A stretch of DNA of 50,078 nucleotides from CALGLS01 sp047626155 (GTDB lineage: Bacteria; Bacteroidota; Bacteroidia; Chitinophagales; Saprospiraceae), in the NCBI GenBank assembly GCA_047626155.1, contig JBLHRR010000023.1, positions 1-50,078 on the forward strand, in the 5' to 3' direction. Positions 8,161 to 17,551 of this stretch are shown one piece after another; positions within the stretch are counted from its first letter, which is position 1, and each line of letters begins with the position of its first letter. The notes below the pieces were generated by a model. The model made no database searches and was not told where the DNA came from. It saw nothing but the letters and a program-made list of their open reading frames with translations. A program made the translations under genes and the position numbers.

Positions 8161-9862
8161 TTTCGACGAATTATTTGACGATAACATAAGAAGGGGTTTG
8201 GAAAACCTCAAGGAGACTGGTGCGCCCCAAGGATGGGAGGCACTAGAAGGGAAGATGGCTGCGGACGCGGACTTGAGCGCTGATCCCTTTGATGAAATGA
8301 TCAAGTCAAAACTAGAAGGTGGAAATGCTGCCGCTTATGATCCAGGCTTCTGGTCGCTGATGGAAAGCAGAATTGAAGCAGACGCAGATTTATCTCCAAC
8401 AGAAATAGAAGACCTTGAACTGGATGGACTCGTTTACGAAAACCTCAACTCTTTTCAAGTTCCTTATAATTCCAACCACTGGGAGTTAATGCTTCGACGC
8501 ATTAATAAAGAATTTTCTATCCAACACCATTTATACAAATATAAGGTTGCAGAGGTGTCGCTCATGCTATTGTTGATTTTGACGCTGCTACAATTTTATC
8601 CAGGAAATAACTCTTCTTCCAATTTAGGGGAGCAAAACATCGAAGCCAATCAGACGACTAATCAATCAGCTGCAACAGAATCCATCGTTTCTGAAGAGGA
8701 GATGACTTTAGGAGGAACAGAAGTAGAAGTAACGATTGAAAAAGAAAATATTTCCAACGCTACTTTAATAGCTGCGGCTAAAAAAGATAAATTAGAATCG
8801 CAATCTCAAAAAGGATCTAATCATAGTTCTAACAATAGTTTCAACAGCGCTTATAACAATACAGATACAAGTTTAGCGAAAGCGAATGAAGGAGTAATAG
8901 CTTCGGCAGAAATTAATTCAATCGATAACTTATTACCACCACTACCACTCCAAAAAGAGCAACATGGCGATACCAGTATCTCTGACACCCAACTTGCAGC
9001 AATAGTCGCCGCCGACAAAGAAGCGACGGCGCAAAGAAAGGCAGAGATGGAACAAGAAGCCTTACTTCTCGACGAAACCATTTTTGACTTACTGACTTTG
9101 GAAACAAAAGAAATGGATGTCTTTAAAAATGATGATCCAATCATTCCTGATTGTAAGTCGTGTACCTTTAAAAGACCTTGGGCATTCAAATTAGGAATGT
9201 TAGCTTCCATTGATTTTAATTTGGTTATGACACCATTTGATGCCTATTTTAGTTCTGATTCTTATGACCAACTGACTTCTGGTTACACCGGCGGCCTAAG
9301 CTTTAGTGTACACAGAAATCGACTGGGTTTTGCAACAGGTGCTACTTATTCCTCTAAATCCTACGAGCCAAGAAAGAATAAAGAAGTGGTAGGCAGTTTG
9401 GCGAGAGGTTACGTAGAAGAAGGGCTTCAAGGAGCACAGTTGAATATCCTGAGCATACCAGCAAACTTTACGTACAACTTTGACAATAAAGGGAAATGGC
9501 AGTGGTATGCCTTATTAGGTGTTTCCGCAAAATTAGCCACTATCAATAACTTCGACCTTAAGAGCGAACCAGCTAGCGGTAGTCGAGCTAGGCCTGATCC
9601 AAGGATAATCGCGGCAATGTCAATTCCAGAAGAAGTTGTGGAAGATCCATATAGCGGAGCTTTTGAAGGTGGAAGTTTTAAAAAGAACTTTTTCTTAACC
9701 GCTAACCTTGGTTTCGGAATGGAAAGATACGTTACATCTCGATGGTCTGTTTTCCTCCAACCTACTTATCAACATTCCTTGTACAAAAGAGCCTTAGGGC
9801 CTAACAATGATCGGATACATAGTTTGTCATTGTTCTTGGGAACTCGGGCTACGTTGAAGTAA
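8150..9862 (+). CDS. Putative trans-envelope anti-sigma / outer-membrane barrel protein
   Basis: A 570-residue protein coupled to the sigma gene by an 11-bp overlap. Residues 5-118 hold three repeats of about 41 residues, each with an acidic FDE-type helix start and a W-L-[ML]-x-x-[KR]-[MI] end (Trp29, Trp68, Trp111). This pattern resembles the sigma-binding part of Bacteroidota anti-sigma proteins. One hydrophobic segment (133-151) follows, then a low-complexity Ser/Asn/Glu/Ala linker to about 335, then a region of alternating strands resembling a PorT-like outer-membrane barrel (about 337-570). No N-terminal signal peptide is visible. The layout suggests repeats in the cytoplasm, one inner-membrane helix, a periplasm-spanning linker and an outer-membrane domain, which would let it report envelope state to the sigma factor. 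That role is inferred. Confidence 0.75.
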   Translation: MDNSFDELFDDNIRRGLENLKETGAPQGWEALEGKMAADADLSADPFDEMIKSKLEGGNAAAYDPGFWSLMESRIEADADLSPTEIEDLELDGLVYENLNSFQVPYNSNHWELMLRRINKEFSIQHHLYKYKVAEVSLMLLLILTLLQFYPGNNSSSNLGEQNIEANQTTNQSAATESIVSEEEMTLGGTEVEVTIEKENISNATLIAAAKKDKLESQSQKGSNHSSNNSFNSAYNNTDTSLAKANEGVIASAEINSIDNLLPPLPLQKEQHGDTSISDTQLAAIVAADKEATAQRKAEMEQEALLLDETIFDLLTLETKEMDVFKNDDPIIPDCKSCTFKRPWAFKLGMLASIDFNLVMTPFDAYFSSDSYDQLTSGYTGGLSFSVHRNRLGFATGATYSSKSYEPRKNKEVVGSLARGYVEEGLQGAQLNILSIPANFTYNFDNKGKWQWYALLGVSAKLATINNFDLKSEPASGSRARPDPRIIAAMSIPEEVVEDPYSGAFEGGSFKKNFFLTANLGFGMERYVTSRWSVFLQPTYQHSLYKRALGPNNDRIHSLSLFLGTRATLK

Positions 9863-9888
9863 ATTTACTAAGACCAAAAGAAAAGAAA

Positions 9889-9927
9889 GGGAGTCGCTAC
9901 ATTCATCGTAGCGACTCCTTTTGTTTT
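9889..9927 (+). terminator. Rho-independent terminator of the sigma operon
   Basis: The perfect stem GGAGTCGCTAC / GTAGCGACTCC with loop ATTCATC is followed by TTTTGTTTT, 27 bp after the stop of the barrel protein gene. Confidence 0.95.
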
Positions 9928-10187
9928 AGAACAAACCATGGTTCTGTAGCTTTCCAGCGACCTCCTCTTTATGGATTTATTTGGTTAAATGAATTACGCT
10001 TACGGCAATGGTACAACCGAGGAGCTTTTCATAAATTCAACGTTGCGAACCTTCGCGCCTTCTCCTATCTGGCGGACAGGTTTGCGGTGAAAAATATAGT
10101 TGGCAGAACATCACCTTACGAAATACCATCAAATGAAATCATTTAACACCTTCTTCATTCTCTCCTTCATTCATTCCATAAATTACT

Positions 10188-10195
10188 TACCTTTG
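10188..10195 (+). promoter_or_regulatory. prfC promoter -7 box
   Basis: TACCTTTG matches the TAnnTTTG consensus 20 bp before the prfC ATG; AAAAGGAATT next to the start is a weak Shine-Dalgarno. Confidence 0.65.
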
Positions 10196-10215
10196 CCCCG
10201 CTTTAAAAAGGAATT

Positions 10216-11796
10216 ATGAGTATAACTAACGAAATAAATAAACGCCGCACCTTCGGAATCGTCTCTCACCCGGATGCTGGTAAGACAACCCTTACGGAAA
10301 AGCTCCTCCTTTTTGGTGGAGCCATCCAAACTGCGGGTGCCGTAAAGTCTAATAAAATAAAGAGATCTGCTACTTCTGACTTTATGGAAATAGAGCGACA
10401 GAGAGGAATCTCCGTGGCTACTTCCGTAATGGCATTTGATTACAGAGGTATGAAGGTCAACATCCTGGATACCCCTGGTCACAAAGATTTTGCGGAAGAT
10501 ACTTATCGAACCCTAACGGCGGTGGATAGTGTAATCGTGGTGATCGATGTAGCGAAGGGAGTGGAGATGCAGACGGAACGACTCGTTGAAGTTTGCCGTA
10601 TGCGAAATACGCCGATCATTGTTTTTATCAATAAATTGGATAGAGAAGGACTTGATGGTTTTGACCTTTTAGATGAGATAGAGAAAAAGCTGGGACTAAC
10701 GGTTACGCCGCTTAGTTGGCCGATAGGAATGGGGCAGCGATTCAAAGGGGTCTACAATCGGTATGAAAAGCACCTCAATCTATTTTCCGCTCACGGCAAA
10801 CAAACCAGTGACGACACCATTGCCTTCACCGATTTGGCGAACCCAGAACTGGAAAAAATGATCGGGGAAAAGCCAGCGAATGAGTTGCGCTCTGAAGTTC
10901 ACTTGATAGAAGAAGTTTATCCAGAGTTTAACCGCCAGGATTACCTTGATGGAAAATTGAGTCCGGTATTCTTTGGTTCTGCCATTAATAATTTTGGTGT
11001 AAAAGAATTGTTAGATTGTTTTGTGGAAATAGCGCCAACACCATTAGCACGTATCACGGAAGAACGTATTGTGGAACCGGATGAAGATAATTTTTCTGGT
11101 TTTATTTTTAAGATCCACGCCAACATGGATCCGAAGCACCGAGATAGAATTGCTTTCCTGCGTATCTGCTCGGGTAAGTTCCAACGAAATACGAACTACT
11201 TTCATGTGCGGAATAATAAGAAGATAAAGTTTTCCAATCCAACGGCTTTTATGGCCGAGAAGAAGTCCATCGTTGAGGAAGCCTATCCAGGTGACATCGT
11301 CGGACTTTACGATTCGGGGAACTTTAAAATAGGAGACTCGCTTACCGAAGGGGAGAAGCTCCACTTTGTAGGAATTCCTAGCTTTTCGCCAGAGCAATTC
11401 CGTTATGTCAATAATGCGAATCCGCTTAAAGCAAAACAACTGGATAAAGGTTTACGCCAATTAATGGATGAAGGAGTTGCTCAGTTGTTCATCAGAGATA
11501 TCAATGGTCGAAAAATAATCGGTACAGTAGGAGCGCTACAGTTCGATGTCATCCAATATCGTTTGGAACATGAATACGGTGCTTCTTGTAGTTACGATCC
11601 GGTCGCTTTGCATAAAGCTTGTTGGATTAGTAGCGATGATGAAGAGGCTTACAAGGATTTCCTCGACAAGCGAAAAAGAGACATGGCCAAAGACAAAGAT
11701 GGCAAAGATGTTTTTCTAGCAGAGTCGAAGTGGATGCTGCAAAAGCTGCAGGAGGATTATCCAAAAATTGAATTTCACTTTAAGAGTGAATTCTAA
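10216..11796 (+). CDS. prfC: Peptide chain release factor 3
   Basis: RF3 is a translational GTPase that recycles RF1 and RF2 from the ribosome after peptide release. The 526 residues carry the G motifs in order: SHPDAGKTT (P-loop, about 17-25), the switch I region around RQRGISVATSV, DTPGHKDF, and NKLDREG. Translation-factor beta-barrel and C-terminal domains follow. The extended insertion after the P-loop (KSNKIKRSATSDFMEIE) and the overall length are characteristic of RF3 rather than EF-G. It is flanked by a terminator upstream and a repeat-rich gap downstream, so it is likely a single-gene unit with its own promoter. Confidence 0.96.
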   Translation: MSITNEINKRRTFGIVSHPDAGKTTLTEKLLLFGGAIQTAGAVKSNKIKRSATSDFMEIERQRGISVATSVMAFDYRGMKVNILDTPGHKDFAEDTYRTLTAVDSVIVVIDVAKGVEMQTERLVEVCRMRNTPIIVFINKLDREGLDGFDLLDEIEKKLGLTVTPLSWPIGMGQRFKGVYNRYEKHLNLFSAHGKQTSDDTIAFTDLANPELEKMIGEKPANELRSEVHLIEEVYPEFNRQDYLDGKLSPVFFGSAINNFGVKELLDCFVEIAPTPLARITEERIVEPDEDNFSGFIFKIHANMDPKHRDRIAFLRICSGKFQRNTNYFHVRNNKKIKFSNPTAFMAEKKSIVEEAYPGDIVGLYDSGNFKIGDSLTEGEKLHFVGIPSFSPEQFRYVNNANPLKAKQLDKGLRQLMDEGVAQLFIRDINGRKIIGTVGALQFDVIQYRLEHEYGASCSYDPVALHKACWISSDDEEAYKDFLDKRKRDMAKDKDGKDVFLAESKWMLQKLQEDYPKIEFHFKSEF

Positions 11797-12106
11797 GCAT
11801 GTGAGATCCACTTTCTTGAAATATGTCATAACCCCTCTCGCGTTATCAGCGGATATGGCATATTGATTTCTTTCTAGAAAACTTATGTTTTTTGATTTCG
11901 TATAACCTTTCGCGAAGGCCCTTGGTTTTAATAAAATCACACAGAGAACACAGAGCTAATGCGCGATCTATTATAACCTTTGCGAAACCTTCGCGCCCCT
12001 TGTGGTTAAAAAAAAACACTAAAGGCGGAACGCCGCCAAACATCATCATCCAAAATTAAAAAACGCCCTCCAAGGCAAAGTACCACATAAAAAAAACGCA
12101 CGATCT
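11797..12106. repeat. Intergenic gap with dispersed repeat sequence
   Basis: This gap contains AATCACACAGAGAACACAGAG (11935-11955, related to the 42759-42845 palindrome arms), a CCTTTGCGAAACCTTCGCG motif near 11969-11987 that recurs in part near 10045, and the small hairpin GGCGGAACGCCGCC near 12027. No gene or clear promoter was seen. Confidence 0.5.
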
Positions 12107-13672
12107 ATGGCTACCGAAAATAAATTTCAGAAACTAACCTCCCACTGCAAAGAATACGGATTCATCTTTCAATCCAGTGAAGTATACGATGGCCTCGCTG
12201 CCGTTTATGATTACGGACCTTATGGCGCCGAGCTAAAAACCAACATCAAAAACTACTGGTGGAAAGCTATGGTGCAGATGAACGAAAATATCGTAGGGAT
12301 TGACTCTGCTATTTTTATGCACCCCAGCGTATGGAAAGCCTCCGGTCACGTAGATGCCTTCAATGATCCGATGATTGATAACAAGCAATCTAACAAAAGA
12401 TACCGAGCAGATCAGTTGGTGGAGGAGTATGTGGAGAATAAGGTAATGAAGAAGGCGACTAAAGAAATCGAAAAAGCGAGAAAACGTTTTGGAGATGACT
12501 TTAATGAAGAAGAATACAAAACAACAAACCCACGGGTGATGGGGTACTTGGAAAAAGCAAAGACCATTCTTACCCGATTGAATACTTCTTTGACGAATGA
12601 AGATCTAGTGGATGTAAAAGCACTGATCGAAGAATTGGAAATTGCTTGCCCGGAATGTGGGTCGAGAGAATGGACAGACGTTCGTCAATTTAACTTGATG
12701 TTCAATACGCAGTTGGGAACGATAGCTGGTGAAGCAGGTAAATTGTACCTCCGTCCAGAAACAGCACAAGGTATTTTTGTGAACTTCCTAAACGTACAAA
12801 AAACAACCCGTCAGAAAATTCCTTTTGGTATAGCACAGATTGGTAAAGCATTCAGAAATGAAATCGTAGCCCGTCAGTTTATTTTCAGAATGCGGGAATT
12901 TGAGCAAATGGAAATGCAATTTTTCATCCGCCCAGGTGAGCAAAAGAAATGGTACGACTACTGGAAAGAAGCACGGATGAAATGGCATCAGGCCCTTCAC
13001 CCAGCAAACACACTTCGCTTCCACGATCACGAAAAGCTAGCGCACTATGCAGATGCTGCATCGGACATCGAATTTGAATTCCCGTTTGGTTTCAGAGAAT
13101 TGGAAGGAATTCACTCTCGTACCGATTTTGACTTGAAGCAACACCAGGATTTGTCTGGACGAAAACTTCAATACTTCGATCCGGAGTTAAACGAAAGCTA
13201 CGTGCCTTATGTGTTAGAAACATCTATTGGTTTGGATAGAATGTTCCTAGCAACGATGGCTATGGCTTTGGTTGATGAAACAGTGCCGGATGCAGATGGA
13301 AAAGATTCCACACGAACGGTGCTTAAATTACACCCTGCTTTAGCACCGATCAAATGTGCGGTAATGCCATTGGCAAAAAATAAAGAAGAGTTAACGTCTA
13401 AAGCCCGTGAAATTTTTAACCGTCTGAAATATTCTTTCAACTGTCAGTACGATGAAAAAGATTCTCCAGGAAAAAGATACCGTCGTCAGGATGCCATCGG
13501 AACACCTTACTGTGTGATGGTTGACTTCGAATCATTGGATGACAATATGGTCACGATTCGAGATAGAGATACGATGAAGCAGGAGCGAGTTGCCATTGAG
13601 GATATTGAAAAAATCGTTTTGGAGAAGATTGATGTAAGACATTTGTTGGAAGGTAAACCAGTGACGGCTTAA
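12107..13672 (+). CDS. glyQS: Glycine--tRNA ligase (homodimeric type)
   Basis: Charges tRNA-Gly with glycine. The 521-residue product is the alpha2 type, not the split alpha/beta enzyme. It opens with the family signature FQKLTSHCKEYGFIFQSSEVYDGL. It carries a CPECGSREW zinc-like segment near 183-192, class II motif 2 (FRNEIVARQFIFRMREFEQMEMQFF) and motif 3 with GLDRMFLA. The anticodon-binding domain is C-terminal (HPALAPIKCAVMPL, then RRQDAIGTPYCVMVDF). A strong terminator follows within 25 bp of the stop, so the gene is transcribed alone or ends its unit. No glyQ/glyS pair is needed. Confidence 0.96.
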   Translation: MATENKFQKLTSHCKEYGFIFQSSEVYDGLAAVYDYGPYGAELKTNIKNYWWKAMVQMNENIVGIDSAIFMHPSVWKASGHVDAFNDPMIDNKQSNKRYRADQLVEEYVENKVMKKATKEIEKARKRFGDDFNEEEYKTTNPRVMGYLEKAKTILTRLNTSLTNEDLVDVKALIEELEIACPECGSREWTDVRQFNLMFNTQLGTIAGEAGKLYLRPETAQGIFVNFLNVQKTTRQKIPFGIAQIGKAFRNEIVARQFIFRMREFEQMEMQFFIRPGEQKKWYDYWKEARMKWHQALHPANTLRFHDHEKLAHYADAASDIEFEFPFGFRELEGIHSRTDFDLKQHQDLSGRKLQYFDPELNESYVPYVLETSIGLDRMFLATMAMALVDETVPDADGKDSTRTVLKLHPALAPIKCAVMPLAKNKEELTSKAREIFNRLKYSFNCQYDEKDSPGKRYRRQDAIGTPYCVMVDFESLDDNMVTIRDRDTMKQERVAIEDIEKIVLEKIDVRHLLEGKPVTA

Positions 13673-13693
13673 GCATTTAAATTTCAACATCAT

Positions 13694-13733
13694 AAAAAAA
13701 AGCCTGGCGTATAATTACGTCAGGCTTTTTTTC
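13694..13733 (+). terminator. Terminator of glyQS
   Basis: AAAAAGCCTG / CAGGCTTTTT with an inner CGTaTAATtACG hairpin and T-run. The A-run on the other side may let it work for the convergent aminopeptidase gene too. Confidence 0.92.
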
Positions 13734-13757
13734 TTTATAGGAATATAGAATGTGTTA

Positions 13758-13790
13758 TCGTAGCGTGTTCGTTGCGCTGTTGCGGTTAGC
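13758..13790. repeat. CGTWGCG-array repeat, copy 1
   Basis: Successive heptamers CGTAGCG and CGTTGCG followed by GTTGCGGTTAGC. It is related to copies at 16688-16721, 40778-40812 and 48716-48749; here it lies between convergent genes. Confidence 0.65.
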
Positions 13791-13797
13791 TCTTACA

Positions 13798-15105
13798 CTA
13801 CTTAAATCTCACGGATTCCTTACTCATCCACTCCTCAATATCCTCCACCTCCACTGGAATATTAGCCATCAAATCCACAGGCCCCTCCTCCGTAACTAGA
13901 ATGTTATTTTCAATCCGAATGCCAAGGTTCTCTTCTAAAATATAAATACCCGGTTCTACCGTAAAAACCATTCCAGTCTGAATCGGTTGATAGCGATGCG
14001 CCAAATCATGTACATCTAACCCGAGATGATGAGAAGTACTGTGCATGAAATACTTTTTGTAAAGCGGCCTTTTCGGGTCTTGGTTTTTGACATCCGTCTG
14101 ATCCAGTAAACCAATCCCAATCAATTCGCTCGTCATTATTTTGCCTACTTCTTTTTGGTAATCATCTATCATGGTGCCAGGGACTAACAATTGGGTCGCC
14201 TCTTTCATCACTTTTAAGACAGCCTCGTAGACGTCCCGCTGTCGGCCAGAGAAGCGGCCATTCACCGGAATGCTTCTGGATAAATCTGCGGTATAGTTGG
14301 CGTACTCTGCGCCAAAGTCCATAAGTAATATATCTCCGTCAACACATTGTTGATTGTTTTCCAGGTAATGCAATGTACAAGCATTTTTCCCAGAAGCTAC
14401 AATGGGGGAGTAGCCATGTCCATTAGCGCGGTTGCGAATGAATTGATGAATGATCTCCGCCTCGATCTCATATTCCATTACGCCAGGTTTGACGAATTCG
14501 AGCACTCGTTTGAAAGCAGTGTCCGTGATGTTAATAGCTTGTTGTAACAAAGCAATTTCATGCGAAGACTTAATCACCGCCATTTGCTTTAATATGGGCT
14601 GAGCCCGTAGGTAGTTGTGGATGGGGTATCGTTCCTTTAATTTTTTCACAAACCGAATATCTCGTGAGGGAACTCTGGACTTGAAGCCATCATTTTCATT
14701 TGTATTGATGTATACATTTTCCGAAAGGAGAATCAACTCATTGAGTATGTTATCTATATCGTCGAGCCAATACACTTTTTCGATTCCCGAAGCGGTGGTA
14801 GCTTCGGCCTTGGTGTATTTGTGTCCTTCCCATCGGGCGATAAATTCATTGGTTTTTCTAATGAATAAAACCTCCCTCATGTTTTCTTTCACACAATCTG
14901 GATACAAAACAAGAACCGTTTCTTCCTGATCAATTCCGCAAAGAGAAAAGAGTCCTGAGTTTTGCCGAAAGGGAAAATAAGAATCTCCGCTACGCGGCAT
15001 CTGATCGTTGGAGTTGAAGATGGCGATGGAGGTTGGTTTCATCGCAGCCGTGAAACGAGAACGGTTGGTGCTGAAAAGGGAAGAGTTAATGGTATCGTAC
15101 TTCAT
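13798..15105 (-). CDS. pepP: Xaa-Pro aminopeptidase (M24B, aminopeptidase P)
   Basis: A metallopeptidase that removes an N-terminal residue preceding proline. The 435 residues split into an N-terminal creatinase/AMP-N domain (about 1-160) and a C-terminal pita-bread catalytic domain. The five metal ligands can be seen: Asp in MDFGAEY, Asp in TADLSRS, His in HSTSHHLGLDVHD, Glu in FTVEPGIYI and Glu in GIRIENNILV. No signal peptide is present, so it is cytoplasmic. The ATG at 15105 begins MKYDTINSSLF. It is convergent with glyQS. Confidence 0.93.
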   Translation of the reverse strand: MKYDTINSSLFSTNRSRFTAAMKPTSIAIFNSNDQMPRSGDSYFPFRQNSGLFSLCGIDQEETVLVLYPDCVKENMREVLFIRKTNEFIARWEGHKYTKAEATTASGIEKVYWLDDIDNILNELILLSENVYINTNENDGFKSRVPSRDIRFVKKLKERYPIHNYLRAQPILKQMAVIKSSHEIALLQQAINITDTAFKRVLEFVKPGVMEYEIEAEIIHQFIRNRANGHGYSPIVASGKNACTLHYLENNQQCVDGDILLMDFGAEYANYTADLSRSIPVNGRFSGRQRDVYEAVLKVMKEATQLLVPGTMIDDYQKEVGKIMTSELIGIGLLDQTDVKNQDPKRPLYKKYFMHSTSHHLGLDVHDLAHRYQPIQTGMVFTVEPGIYILEENLGIRIENNILVTEEGPVDLMANIPVEVEDIEEWMSKESVRFK

Positions 15106-15200
15106 AGTGAAAAATGATCTGATGGTTTGTCGGTGTCCGGTTATACTGTATCCGGTCTAGGGTTTTACTATGTTTTTCTTTCCTTGAAAGAGGGGGGGGC

Positions 15201-15590
15201 TTACTGATACTCTTTGTCTACCTCATTCAAAGCGGCTTCATCCATTTTCGAAAACCAGCCATTTAGTCGTACTCTGGCTTGAGCTTTAACCTCTTCATTG
15301 ATGTGACCGGAAACAACAACTAACGCAAAGGCGAGTACACCAGCATCATCTGTGTATCCCAAAAGCGGAGTCAGATCAGGAAGGGCATCTATCGGTGAAA
15401 TCAAATAACCTAAAGCGCCCAGCATGATGTGCTTAGCCCAGCCCGGTGTCTCTTTTCGTCTATAGGCGTAGAAAAGTAGAAGGGCCATGTAGATGGTTTT
15501 ACTACCGGCCTGTTGAGCATATCGCTTACACTTTCCCCAAAAAATATTTTCGGAAAAGGATTTTTTGTATGGATCGAGATTGTCTTTCAT
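15201..15590 (-). CDS. DUF1232 (YkvA-like) membrane protein
   Basis: A 129-residue protein with the DUF1232 signature GYLISPIDALPDLTPLLGYTDDAGVLAFAL, which contains the family's conserved I(S/P)PID-(L/I)-PD motif between two hydrophobic segments. The family has no settled biochemical role. A longer frame to 15641 would need a TTG start, and that stretch overlaps a promoter-like TATATTGG, so I start at the ATG of MKDNLDPYKKSF. It follows the aminopeptidase gene in map order but lies upstream of it on the same strand with a 95-bp gap, so the two may form an operon. Confidence 0.82.
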   Translation of the reverse strand: MKDNLDPYKKSFSENIFWGKCKRYAQQAGSKTIYMALLLFYAYRRKETPGWAKHIMLGALGYLISPIDALPDLTPLLGYTDDAGVLAFALVVVSGHINEEVKAQARVRLNGWFSKMDEAALNEVDKEYQ

Positions 15591-16094
15591 GTATTGTATC
15601 TGATTTGTAGTTCTAGTAGTTGCTTTATAATGATTGTCCAATATAAGTAATTGTTCAAAATAATCAATAAGTTATGGCAGTCTCTTTTTAAGCTATCCTT
15701 CGTCGCAAAAATACTCATTATGCTAAGACCATAACCTGCCCGAAAGACTTCGGTCGGGCGGGCTCCGTTTTTCACTCCTCGACTAAGCCAAAAATAGCCT
15801 TGGCCAAAACTTATCATTATTCTTGATTAACTACTTAACGTAAAAAAGTCAAAATTAGTTGATGTGGAAAGGACAGAATAAAACAGGCATTTGCGGAGAA
15901 GTATTTGTGTAAACCTTTCCCACCCAAAAGCTATGCTCTTACATCTACTATATTTAAAGCCCCTTGCTTTTTTCTCATCGTCGAACAAAGCTCTACTGAG
16001 CAAAAGGAATATTCATCATTAGATGCTTCAAAATAAAGAAGCCTTTCGTGCAATGCAAGTATTCCTCTACTTATAACGGTAAAAAATCGACGAC
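15591..16094. other. Intergenic gap between divergent genes
   Basis: A 504-bp gap between the DUF1232 and ExbD genes. It holds TATATTGG near 15643 on the minus strand, a near-match to the -7 consensus for the DUF1232 gene, and a GC-rich hairpin GCCCGAAAGACTTCGGTCGGGC near 15739. No other gene was seen. Confidence 0.4.
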
Positions 16095-16643
16095 ATGAAA
16101 AAAAGAAAAAGACGTCTCCCCTCCGAAATCAATGCTGGCTCTATGGCCGACATCGCCTTTTTATTACTCATTTTCTTTCTGGTAGCTACTACCATCCTGG
16201 AAGATCAAGGTATATTAGTGCGTTTGCCTCCTTGGTCAGATGTGATAGATACTACAGTTCCTGTACGACCAAGGAATCTACTTCCCATTAAAATAAATGC
16301 AAAAGGATTGTTATTGGTAGGAAAGGAAGAAACTAAAATTACAGAGCTCCGTGATATCGCTAAAGAATTTATTACCAATCCGATGAAGCGACTTGACCTA
16401 CCTTCTAGCCCTAACAAAGCCGTCATCTCTTTGCAAAACGATAGAGGGACAGCCTATAAATACTACCTCTCTGTCTACAACGAAATCAAAGGTGCTTACA
16501 ATGAAGTATGGACGGAACGCGCCCAGGAGCAATTCCAAAAAGCATACGCAGGCTTAACACGGACCCAACAAAAAAGCATCAGAAGCCAATGGCCACAAAT
16601 CATCTCCGAAGCTGAACCAACAGCTTATGCTGAAGTGAATTAG
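16095..16643 (+). CDS. ExbD/TolR-family protein 1
   Basis: A 182-residue ExbD/TolR-type protein. A short basic cytoplasmic tail (MKKRKRRLPSEINAG) leads into one membrane helix (about 17-38) starting SMADIAFLLLIFFLVATT, which contains the conserved Asp needed for proton coupling. A periplasmic domain follows. ExbD normally works with the ExbB channel to energise TonB-dependent outer-membrane uptake. No exbB or tonB gene is nearby, so this pair must use ExbB encoded elsewhere. The periplasmic part is longer than in typical ExbD. A second ExbD gene follows after 93 bp. Confidence 0.9.
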   Translation: MKKRKRRLPSEINAGSMADIAFLLLIFFLVATTILEDQGILVRLPPWSDVIDTTVPVRPRNLLPIKINAKGLLLVGKEETKITELRDIAKEFITNPMKRLDLPSSPNKAVISLQNDRGTAYKYYLSVYNEIKGAYNEVWTERAQEQFQKAYAGLTRTQQKSIRSQWPQIISEAEPTAYAEVN

Positions 16644-16687
16644 TTGAGTGGTTACTTAGTGGTTCATACACTCTATTTAAAGAAAAG

Positions 16688-16721
16688 ATCGTAGCATCCT
16701 CGTAGCGCCGTTGCGGTTACC
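16688..16721. repeat. CGTWGCG-array repeat, copy 2
   Basis: CGTAGCA, CGTAGCG and GTTGCGGTTACC arranged as in the other copies; it ends 15 bp before the second ExbD start, so it could lie in that gene's leader. Confidence 0.7.
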
Positions 16722-16736
16722 AAAAAATCGTCCATT

Positions 16737-17192
16737 ATGATCCGAAAAAAACAAACCCGCACTAAACCCGCCATCAATACCTCCGCCTTGCCGGACATCA
16801 TTTTCATGCTCCTCTTTTTCTTTATGGTCGTTACCGTAATGCGACAGCAGAAAAGAATGCTAAATATCAAACTCCCCTCCGCTACTGAGATTACTAAACT
16901 GCACAATCACTCTTCCATCCAATACATCTATGTTGGAAAGCCGATTGATAAAGAACGTGGAACCGCAGACCGTATTCAAATCAATGATGCTTTTGTTCCG
17001 TTACATAAGTTGGAAGCAGCTATACGGATTACAATTGCCGGGAAGCCAGAATCAATAAAAGCAGGGTGGATCAATTCCCTCAAAGTAGATAAGGATGTTG
17101 ATATGGGTATTGTATCTGATGTTAAAACCGCTTTGCGAAAAGCAGAACAATTGAAATTGAACTATGAAGTGATTGCTGATAATGGTAACTAA
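16737..17192 (+). CDS. ExbD/TolR-family protein 2
   Basis: A 151-residue ExbD-like protein with the same order of parts as its neighbour: basic start (MIRKKQTRTKPAIN), one helix (about 17-40) beginning SALPDIIFMLLFFFMVVTV with the conserved Asp, and a periplasmic domain (NIKLPSATEI onwards). Paired ExbD genes are common in Bacteroidota Exb clusters, where the two proteins are thought to act in one motor complex. Here the pair stands alone, separated by the repeat at 16688-16721. The two are probably cotranscribed. Confidence 0.9.
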   Translation: MIRKKQTRTKPAINTSALPDIIFMLLFFFMVVTVMRQQKRMLNIKLPSATEITKLHNHSSIQYIYVGKPIDKERGTADRIQINDAFVPLHKLEAAIRITIAGKPESIKAGWINSLKVDKDVDMGIVSDVKTALRKAEQLKLNYEVIADNGN

Positions 17193-17551
17193 CTCTGGTT
17201 TCATTGCTAGTCCAGTGGTTCTGCTGAGGTGCGGGCTGATTTCCCTTTAGGGATTTAAGGGTGAGCGGAGGGAATATCAGAATGCAATTAATAGCGACTT
17301 AACTCTGTTTAACCATTGAGTTCCAAAGACGGACATTTTGTACTAATTTTAGCGAGTTTACGCTTTGTTAGACCTGAAATTTATAGAGTTTTCCCTATAA
17401 TTGTATTCTCCTCAGTCATATATCATAATTACCTAAAGCAAAAGAAGGCTTTGATTGCAAAATTGATGTTTTGATTTACAACTAAATTATTACTCAGTCT
17501 GTTAGGAGCTTAGTTAAAATTAGAATGTACTTATTATAAAGAAAATCGCGT
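17193..17551. other. Intergenic gap upstream of desaturase gene
   Basis: Contains one divergent copy of a C-rich dispersed motif (the reverse strand of TTTCCCTTTAGGGATTTAAGGG near 17240-17262, similar to 41431-41455). No gene and no clear -7 box was seen. Confidence 0.35.
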
